DNA of 64,000 nucleotides from Dehalogenimonas sp. 4OHTPN (GTDB taxonomy: Bacteria; Chloroflexota; Dehalococcoidia; Dehalococcoidales; Dehalococcoidaceae), in NCBI RefSeq assembly GCF_040448695.1, contig NZ_CP159307.1, forward strand, positions 558,001-622,000, given 5' to 3'. This document shows positions 58,785-64,000 of this stretch, in pieces; the first letter of the stretch is position 1; each line of letters begins with the position of its first letter. A program made the translations under genes and the position numbers. The notes beneath the pieces were generated by a model. That model ran no database searches, had not been told where the DNA came from, and was given only the letters and a program-made list of their open reading frames with translations.

Positions 58785-59417
58785 ATGAACCACACTGAAA
58801 TGCGCAACCTGGTGCGCCAGGACCTTAAAGACACCATCCCCGCCACCTACCGCTGGACGGACGACACCCTTGACCGCCACGTCCGCCGCGCCGTGGCCGA
58901 ATACTCGGCGGCGGCCCCGCGTCAGATGAAGACCGCCTTCGTCACCGTCCTCGGCTGCATGGAGTTGGACATCTCCTCGCTCCTCGACCGCACCGTCGTC
59001 CTGGGCGTGGAGTACCCCATAGATCTGAAGCCCCGGAAGTTCCGGCCTTACACCGTCTGGGCCGACAGGCTGACGCTGGAGAACTGCCCTGCCCCGGACG
59101 GCGGCGACCTGGCCGTCTACTGGGGCTGCCTGCATACCCTGGATGCCTCGTCGACGACTATCCCGTCGCAGCACCACGACCTCATCGCCGCCGGCGCCGC
59201 GGCTTATGCCGCTATCGAGTGGGCGGCCTACGCGGTGAACCGCATCAACTCCGGCTCTAACGCCGCGGCGGACTATCTCCGCTGGGGCAAGGAGCGCATG
59301 AGCGTCTTCCGCGACGAACTCAGGCGCCTGTCCCGCCGGAGCGAGTTCCGCGCCGGCAAGTTCTTCCGGCCGGTGGAGGATTATTCCTGCCCGGACGACA
59401 CGCACTTCTGGGGGTGA
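58785..59417 (+). CDS. Phage head-tail connector-like protein
   Basis: 210 residues. N-terminal helical part (MNHTEMRNLVRQDLKDTIPA, YRWTDDTLDRHVRRAVAEYS) resembles connector/adaptor proteins that dock below the portal; the rest has a beta region (YPIDLKPRKFRPYTVWADRL) and a C-terminal helix. Assignment rests on position after the capsid gene and the N-terminal pattern. AAAGGAG lies upstream. Confidence 0.6.
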   Translation: MNHTEMRNLVRQDLKDTIPATYRWTDDTLDRHVRRAVAEYSAAAPRQMKTAFVTVLGCMELDISSLLDRTVVLGVEYPIDLKPRKFRPYTVWADRLTLENCPAPDGGDLAVYWGCLHTLDASSTTIPSQHHDLIAAGAAAYAAIEWAAYAVNRINSGSNAAADYLRWGKERMSVFRDELRRLSRRSEFRAGKFFRPVEDYSCPDDTHFWG

Positions 59418-59423
59418 ACGAGC

Positions 59424-59474
59424 CAAATCCGAAGCACGAAATCGAATTTCGATATTCGGATTACGAATTTCCGC
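59424..59474. repeat. AAATCCGAAGCACGAAATCG-type repeat
   Basis: AAATCCGAAGCACGAAATCG then TTTCGATATTCGGATTACG, an imperfect palindrome between connector and membrane-protein genes. The same words, reversed, are found in frame inside nrdJ (308-355). Confidence 0.6.
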
Positions 59475-59490
59475 GACAAAGGAGAGGAAG

Positions 59491-59739
59491 ATGGATTTAT
59501 ATCGAATGTTATGGTCGCGGCTGGGCGGCCGGCCGTGGACCTATATCCTCCGCGACCTATGGCACCGCTACGAGTGGCTGTGGATCGCCGGGCTGATGCT
59601 GGGCGGCTACGTTATCGGCAAGAACGGTTTCGACTATCTGCTGGGCTGGCTGTTCAGTTTCACCATCGGCTACGTGGCCGGGCACCTGTTCTGGGGCAAG
59701 GACTATGTCCCCGGCCAGCAAGGAGACGCCGATGCGTGA
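59491..59739 (+). CDS. Small membrane protein in capsid island
   Basis: 82 residues with two membrane segments (about 30-46 and 48-68) and an aromatic N-terminus (MDLYRMLWSRLGGRPWTYIL). Too unspecific to call a holin. AAAGGAG precedes the ATG. It overlaps the next gene by 8 bp. Confidence 0.6.
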   Translation: MDLYRMLWSRLGGRPWTYILRDLWHRYEWLWIAGLMLGGYVIGKNGFDYLLGWLFSFTIGYVAGHLFWGKDYVPGQQGDADA

Positions 59740-61669
59740 ACTTTCGCCGTCGCTCCTCGCCGCCCAGGCTTCGCCGTCACGCCAGGGCATCGTTTCAATC
59801 GTTTTACGCAAAAGGCGCCCGGCCTGGCAGACCTTATACTCCGGCGCCGAGCCGGACTATTTTCACGCCGCAACGCTGGCCGGCGACGGCTCGCGTATCC
59901 GCGCCCGCCTCGGCCCCGCCGCCGATTCCCGCAGGCTCTACCGGCAGCGGATTGTTACACCGGACGAGTCGAGCGATTTTTCCCAGTGGACCTACGCCAA
60001 TGAGTACAACGCCGTGGCTGTTGCCTGCGCCGCGCTTTCCGCGGAGGTCTCCATCTGCTGGATCAAGAGCGACCGCAGCATCCGCCGTATCAAATCGGTG
60101 AACTACGGCGCAATCTTCGGCGCGCCGGAGCTTATAGACTACTCGCCGACCACCGCCTGCGGCGGCATCGCCGCCGCCTACAAACCCAACGGAGATCTGG
60201 CGCTCTTCTTCGCCGACCAGTCCGCCCTCTACGTCAAGAAGCGCGTCAACGGGGCGTGGCAGGCCAAAGCCGCCTGGAACAAGTCAACCGGCGCCCTGTC
60301 CGGCGTGGCCTGCGTCTATGACGGCGACTGGAACCTCGTGCTCACCGGCCGCGATTCGTCCGGCAACTTCCGCCTGTGGTCTCTGGTTTGCGGCGACGGC
60401 GGGGCCCTGCCGGCCGGTGCCTGGGGCGAACTCATTGAGCTGGCCGCCTCGCCCGCCGCCGAGGGTTTCGAGTTCCGCGCCGCGTTTCTCGACCGTGATG
60501 ATGTTTACCGCTGCGCCTATGTCGAAAAGTTCACCGGCGCCGAGGCCTGTTCCCGAGTTTACATGACCGCCGCGGCGCCCGGCGCCGCCTTTGATTCCGG
60601 ACTATGGACCGAGCCGGAGCCCCTCGAAATCACCGGCGACTACGGCGTCACTATCGTTCATTCGGCCGGTGCCCTCTGGCTGTCTTCGGCCAACTCGGTG
60701 CGGCGGGCGGTCTTCAACAATGCCGAAACCGATCTGATCGCCTCGGCCGCCGGCGTCAGCCTCGACCTGGCTGAGACCGAAGGCAAGGCGGTCATCGAAC
60801 TGGATAATTCTGCCCTCGGCCCGCCGCCTGCCGCCCCCGGCGATGAAATCCAGGTTAGCCCCGGCTATATTACCGAAAGCGGCGCCGAGACCGGCGGCAG
60901 CCTGTCGTTTACCGTGCGCCGCGTTGAACGCCGCGGCGGCAAAATTATCATCGAGGCGTCGGACGGCTGGCAGGCGCTCAAGGACTGGCGCTCCCGCAAC
61001 CTGCTGCGCTGGAACGCCTCGGCCTCAACCCACAGCGTCCGCGACATCATCGCCTGGCTGGCAGTCCGCTGCGGCCTGAGGCTGGAGACCATCTCGGCCT
61101 CTTCGTCCCTAACCTCGCTCTACCCTGACTTCTGCTTGAGCCCCGGCGCCGACGCCCTTTCGGCCGTCCGCCGCCTGCTGTCTTTCGTGCCTGACCGGCT
61201 GTTCGTCGAGGCCGGTATCATCTACTTGAAGCACCCGGTGGAAGATGAGGCGGCGGTTTATGGATACGGCCTCGACCATCAGATCGCCGCCTGCCGCGCC
61301 GCCGAAGCCGCAATAGAGTTCAACCACCTGCGTTTGGCCGGAGCCGGCGGCCTGGTGGTTGAGGCCTTCGACTGGCCGTCGCTGGTTTCTTCCGGCGCCC
61401 GCAGCCGCAGCCGTTATGACCGCGGCCTGGTGACAGCGCCGTCTTTGCATGACTGGGCTGATGCCCTGCTGCGTGAAGCGTCGGCCGCCGCTTCCGGCTG
61501 CGAGATTACCGTTCCGCCCAACTGCGGCCAGCAGCTCTATGACGTGGTTGAGGTCACCGACGAAGCGACGGGCCTGTCCGCCGCCCGATACCGGGTAGTT
61601 GCCATAGAGCTTGACTATCAGGCGATGAGCGGCAAATACGAGATGAAACTGAAACTCAGCGGGGTGTGA
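59732..61669 (+). CDS. Tail-hub-like protein with N-terminal propeller-like domain
   Basis: 645 residues. About 40-290: repeated beta units with aromatic-Asp patterns (DLALFFADQSALYVKKRVNG, GDWNLVLTGRDSSGNFRLWS), suggesting a beta-propeller. About 370-640: a hub-like region (SGAETGGSLSFTVRRVERRG, IIEASDGWQALKDWRSRNLL, HSVRDIIAWLAVRCGLRLET, VPDRLFVEAGIIYLKHPVED), similar in layout to phage tail hub (gpD/gp27-type) proteins. ATG 59732 has AAGGAG 7 nt upstream and overlaps the previous stop. Domain calls are by pattern only. Confidence 0.6.
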   Translation: MRELSPSLLAAQASPSRQGIVSIVLRKRRPAWQTLYSGAEPDYFHAATLAGDGSRIRARLGPAADSRRLYRQRIVTPDESSDFSQWTYANEYNAVAVACAALSAEVSICWIKSDRSIRRIKSVNYGAIFGAPELIDYSPTTACGGIAAAYKPNGDLALFFADQSALYVKKRVNGAWQAKAAWNKSTGALSGVACVYDGDWNLVLTGRDSSGNFRLWSLVCGDGGALPAGAWGELIELAASPAAEGFEFRAAFLDRDDVYRCAYVEKFTGAEACSRVYMTAAAPGAAFDSGLWTEPEPLEITGDYGVTIVHSAGALWLSSANSVRRAVFNNAETDLIASAAGVSLDLAETEGKAVIELDNSALGPPPAAPGDEIQVSPGYITESGAETGGSLSFTVRRVERRGGKIIIEASDGWQALKDWRSRNLLRWNASASTHSVRDIIAWLAVRCGLRLETISASSSLTSLYPDFCLSPGADALSAVRRLLSFVPDRLFVEAGIIYLKHPVEDEAAVYGYGLDHQIAACRAAEAAIEFNHLRLAGAGGLVVEAFDWPSLVSSGARSRSRYDRGLVTAPSLHDWADALLREASAAASGCEITVPPNCGQQLYDVVEVTDEATGLSAARYRVVAIELDYQAMSGKYEMKLKLSGV

Positions 61670-61710
61670 TCGTCTAGTCATTCCCCCTTGAGAGCGGAAA
61701 TCTAAAAAAA

Positions 61711-61743
61711 CCGTTCGCCCTGAGCTCGTCGAAGGGTGAACGG
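61711..61743. repeat. CCGTTCG...CGAACGG-type palindromic repeat
   Basis: CCGTTCGCCCTGAGCTCGTC then GAAGGGTGAACGG; second copy of the element found inside the nrdJ linker at 455-487. Confidence 0.8.
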
Positions 61744-61757
61744 AAGTGGAGGGAAAA

Positions 61758-61967
61758 ATGTACACCAGGCAGGCGATTTTGAAAAGTTTCAACGGCACGA
61801 ATTACTCCGCCACGGTGCAGCTCGTTGGCTCGTCGCAGGCGTACCTTGAGAACCTGACGGTCGCCCGCAACATCCCGGCGGCGGAGATGACCCAGGGCCG
61901 CGAGGTGGCGGTGATGTTCTTTGATCTGATGCGGGCGTCGGACGCGGTGGTGGCGGCAGTGTGGTGA
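61758..61967 (+). CDS. Small beta-rich protein, baseplate-like
   Basis: 69 residues: AILKSFNGTNYSATVQLVGS and LENLTVARNIPAAEMTQGRE, an OB-like strand pattern seen in small phage spike/baseplate (gpV N-terminal type) proteins. GGAGGG lies 4 nt before the ATG. It follows the hub-like gene, which supports a tail-end role; no firm family match. Confidence 0.5.
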   Translation: MYTRQAILKSFNGTNYSATVQLVGSSQAYLENLTVARNIPAAEMTQGREVAVMFFDLMRASDAVVAAVW

Positions 61968-62023
61968 GTCTAAATACTATGCGGTAATATAAGAAGACTC
62001 TGTAACAAGGATGGGCTCGCTAT

Positions 62024-62152
62024 ATGACCGAGGAATCTATACTCCAGGAACTTTCGGACAAGCTGGACGTGACAAATTCCCTCTTAAGATTGCTGGTGGT
62101 GGCGGTAATAGCCACTGGAGTTGTCATCACGCTGGCGGTGGCGGTGTTCTAG
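62024..62152 (+). CDS. Tiny membrane-anchored protein, 42 residues
   Basis: MTEESILQELSDKLDVTNSL then one membrane helix (LLVVAVIATGVVITLAVAVF) to the end. An AAGGATG lies upstream but is poorly spaced. It could belong to the capsid island as its last gene. Function unknown. Confidence 0.45.
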   Translation: MTEESILQELSDKLDVTNSLLRLLVVAVIATGVVITLAVAVF

Positions 62153-62178
62153 GCTGTCCCGGCCTCAACCCGCGGCTC

Positions 62179-62529
62179 TTACTTCCGTAAAATCTTCTCC
62201 ATCGCCCTGCCCTTTGCCAGCTCATCCACCAGCTTATCCAGGTAGCGGATCTCCCGCATCGTCGGCTCTACTATGTCCTCCACCCGGACGCCGCAGATCA
62301 GGCCTTTGATCAGGCTCCTTGACGGATTCGGTCGGGGCGCCTCTGCAAAGAAGGTCTCAAAATCGGTCTTGTCTTTAAGCCGCGCCTCCAACTCGTTCTG
62401 GCTGTAGCCGGTCAGCCAGCGGATAGTCTCATCCACTTCAGCTCTGGTGCGTCCTTTTTTCTCTGCTTTGGCAATATAAAGGGGATAAACGCTCCCGACG
62501 CTCATCGTATAGATCTTGTGCTTGGCCAC
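62179..62529 (-). CDS. DUF2200-family protein
   Basis: 116 residues. [40 protein letters not shown] and [20 protein letters not shown] are the DUF2200 signature. GTG at 62529 gives the family's usual N-terminus; earlier Met codons would add an unrelated extension. Function unknown. Confidence 0.85.
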   Translation of the reverse strand: MAKHKIYTMSVGSVYPLYIAKAEKKGRTRAEVDETIRWLTGYSQNELEARLKDKTDFETFFAEAPRPNPSRSLIKGLICGVRVEDIVEPTMREIRYLDKLVDELAKGRAMEKILRK

Positions 62530-62680
62530 GGCCGTTATCCTCGGTGCAGTTTCGCATAATCTACCACGCCGCCCGGCAAAGGCAAAACTGGAACCAAATT
62601 GACACAACCCGGCGCCCGGGCTAAAGTGAAATTGAGTCCCTTCGAATTATGAAGTGACATCCTCGCCGAGTGGAGATTAT

Positions 62681-63103
62681 ATGGCTGAAAAGAAGGCTGT
62701 GCAGTTATCGGAAGATGAAAAGGCGGCTATGAAAGAGCGCCTTGATGAACTGAAGGCCGGCAAAGCGGCGGAAGGGGAAGGCGCCGTTTTGGCTAAAATC
62801 AATGAGATGCCGGAGCCGGACAGGACCGTGGCCCGGCGCATCCACGGGCTCGTCATGGCCGCCGCCCCCGGCCTTAAACCCCGGACCTGGTACGGTATGC
62901 CGGCCTGGGCCACCAAAGACGGCAAGGTCATCTGCTTCTTCCAGGGCGCCTCCAGGTTCAAAGCCCGCTACTCCACCCTCGGCTTCAACGATTCGGCCAA
63001 ACTGGATGACGGCAACCTTTGGCCGACCTCCTTCGCCCTGAAGGAACTTACCCCCGCCGAAGAGGCAAGGATCAGCGCTTTGGTGAAGAAGGCGGTAAGT
63101 TAG
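62681..63103 (+). CDS. DUF1801/YdhG-like protein
   Basis: 140 residues. A charged helix N-terminus, then [40 protein letters not shown] and [20 protein letters not shown], as in the DUF1801 superfamily (YdhG/YjhQ-type fold). Function unknown. The ATG at 62681 is preferred because GGAG lies upstream and the domain starts soon after. Confidence 0.8.
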   Translation: MAEKKAVQLSEDEKAAMKERLDELKAGKAAEGEGAVLAKINEMPEPDRTVARRIHGLVMAAAPGLKPRTWYGMPAWATKDGKVICFFQGASRFKARYSTLGFNDSAKLDDGNLWPTSFALKELTPAEEARISALVKKAVS

Positions 63104-63113
63104 CCGTTATTCG

Positions 63114-63344
63114 TTATTTTGAGGCTTCCGCCTGCCGCCAGCACCTTTTGCACAATAATTTGCAGTTGTGCATTTCCGGCGGCTCTTTGGGGTTAATCGG
63201 CACGTAGTAAGCGTCATGATACGACCAGTAAAGCGTATCGCAGCGTTTGCCGGCATGGCTGCCGCAGGTGGTGCATTCGCACCGGCCGTCAACGCGGCGG
63301 TGCGCCGCTTGCTTGACGTAGTCCGGGAAGAAGTAGTCGGGCAT
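63114..63344 (-). CDS. Cys-rich HNH-like small protein
   Basis: 76 residues with RCECTTCGSHAGKRCDTLYW and HNCKLLCKRCWRQA, i.e. two CxxC-type pairs around a DAYYVPINPKE strand, resembling a small HNH/zinc-finger fold. The HNH catalytic His pair is not clear, so nuclease activity is doubtful. It converges with the DUF1801 gene, 10 bp apart. Confidence 0.6.
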   Translation of the reverse strand: MPDYFFPDYVKQAAHRRVDGRCECTTCGSHAGKRCDTLYWSYHDAYYVPINPKEPPEMHNCKLLCKRCWRQAEASK

Positions 63345-63428
63345 CGCCTTCCTTTGTCCAGATTATAGGCGCTTTTATCCCTAAGTCAACGATTATTTTT
63401 ACCCTGGTGTGTTATAATCAGTCCGATT

Positions 63429-63629
63429 ATGGAAGTACTCTATACCGCTTTTCTGCTCCTCCTGCTGGTTCTCGTGGTATGGGTGATCATGCTACACACC
63501 GCCGATGCCGAACGGCGGGGTTTCAGCCGGCTGCAAGTTTTTCTCATCCGCGCCGGATCATTCATCTTTTTCCCCTTCGGCTTTTTTGCCTATCTTATCC
63601 TCCGCCCTTCGATAAAAGGTGACCGGTAG
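63429..63629 (+). CDS. Small membrane protein, nearly leaderless
   Basis: 66 residues with two membrane segments (about 4-20 and 42-60; MEVLYTAFLLLLLVLVVWVI). No family recognised. TATAAT (63413-63418) with TG one base upstream lies 10 nt before the ATG, so the leader is nearly absent. Confidence 0.6.
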   Translation: MEVLYTAFLLLLLVLVVWVIMLHTADAERRGFSRLQVFLIRAGSFIFFPFGFFAYLILRPSIKGDR

Positions 63630-63771
63630 TCAGATGATGGTTGACAGACGAAACCCCCGGCTGGCGTACCACAATTTCTGGGACTGGTGTAGACCGGTAT
63701 CAATCCGTTCTAGGTAATCGCTGTCATCTTCGCCTACTGGTATTACCTGATATCCACGGAGGAGGTTTAAG

Positions 63772-64000
63772 ATGGCAGAAAGACCGCCCGGGGCTTTTCG
63801 TATTCAGCAATCGGAGAAGAAACAAATGCGGAAAGCATTCCCTTCAGGAATGTTTTCAAAACTTGCCGTCATCGGAGCCGGAGTGCTGATGATGGCTTTC
63901 GGGATAATGACTGAGATGTCCGTCGCGATGTTCGTTGGTCTTGTTATGGTGATCGTGGGCGTTTTCCTGAATTTGAAATTCTTATGGCGTAACGATGAGA
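63772..64000 (+). CDS. Membrane protein, 5' part
   Basis: At least 76 residues, running off the window: a polar N-terminus (MAERPPGAFRIQQSEKKQMR) and two membrane segments (about 31-48 and 51-68). A strong GGAGGAGG ribosome site 7 nt before the ATG fixes the start. No family recognised. Confidence 0.7.
   Translation, partial: MAERPPGAFRIQQSEKKQMRKAFPSGMFSKLAVIGAGVLMMAFGIMTEMSVAMFVGLVMVIVGVFLNLKFLWRNDE

Noticed and set aside
55347-62152. Complete prophage
   Set aside because: No integrase, large terminase, tail tube, tape measure or lysis gene, and no att-like direct repeats at the borders that I could see.

Overview
The window is GC-rich bacterial chromosome, tightly packed, with GTG and TTG starts in use. 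Several features point to the Chloroflexota, most likely a Dehalogenimonas-like member of the Dehalococcoidia: a division cluster of only mraZ-rsmH-ftsA-ftsZ with no murein genes, cobalamin-dependent (class II) ribonucleotide reductases, many short-leader or leaderless promoters, and many small unassigned membrane proteins. The assignment is inference from content; no marker was aligned.

Layout. 1-1.5 kb: the 5' part of a class II ribonucleotide reductase behind nrdR, with a clear double NrdR operator. 1.5-9 kb: pheST, proC, leuS. 8.9-15 kb: a hemerythrin, a YihY-type membrane protein, an FAD oxidoreductase, a TipA-type MerR regulator with its operator, an RNase H/zinc-ribbon pair and several tiny genes. 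15.08-16.57 kb: an intact IS6-like insertion sequence with 8-bp target duplications and two small passenger ORFs. 16.6-21 kb: a superinfection-immunity-like gene and the minimal dcw cluster. 21-22.5 kb: an unusual GAF / nuclease-like / phosphoribosyltransferase fusion. 22.8-29.6 kb: a nine-gene minus-strand operon with two ABC-2 exporters and a TetR regulator. 29.7-42.7 kb: a PAS-like protein, a Ca-type P-ATPase, a dUTPase, PatB/MalY, a lipid kinase, an ECF sigma/DUF4382 module, a HIT hydrolase and a third ABC exporter. 42.7-47.2 kb: an ArsA ATPase pair, tRNAs Leu, Arg and Val, a Dph6-like ligase and a second class II ribonucleotide reductase. 47.2-55 kb: a Crp/Fnr regulator, small genes, a possible attenuated leader before rsgA, a Tat-exported multicopper oxidase and a large IPT/TIG-repeat surface protein. 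55.3-62.2 kb: a phage-head-like island (HTH/Cys protein, portal, scaffold-like protein, capsid, connector, membrane protein, tail-hub-like protein, small baseplate-like protein) without terminase, integrase, tail tube, tape measure or lysis genes. 62-64 kb: small conserved-domain genes.

Links between genes. nrdR probably controls the first reductase; the second lies in an unrelated operon and seems built differently. The MerR and mraZ promoters carry operators that suggest autoregulation. At least seven genes start 6-10 nt after a -10 box. Several families of palindromic intergenic repeats occur here; copies sit inside the nrdJ linker and between the capsid-island genes, where one has grown into a perfect 75-bp tandem repeat. 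The capsid island and the GAF/nuclease-like/HPRT fusion are the best candidates for undescribed biology.
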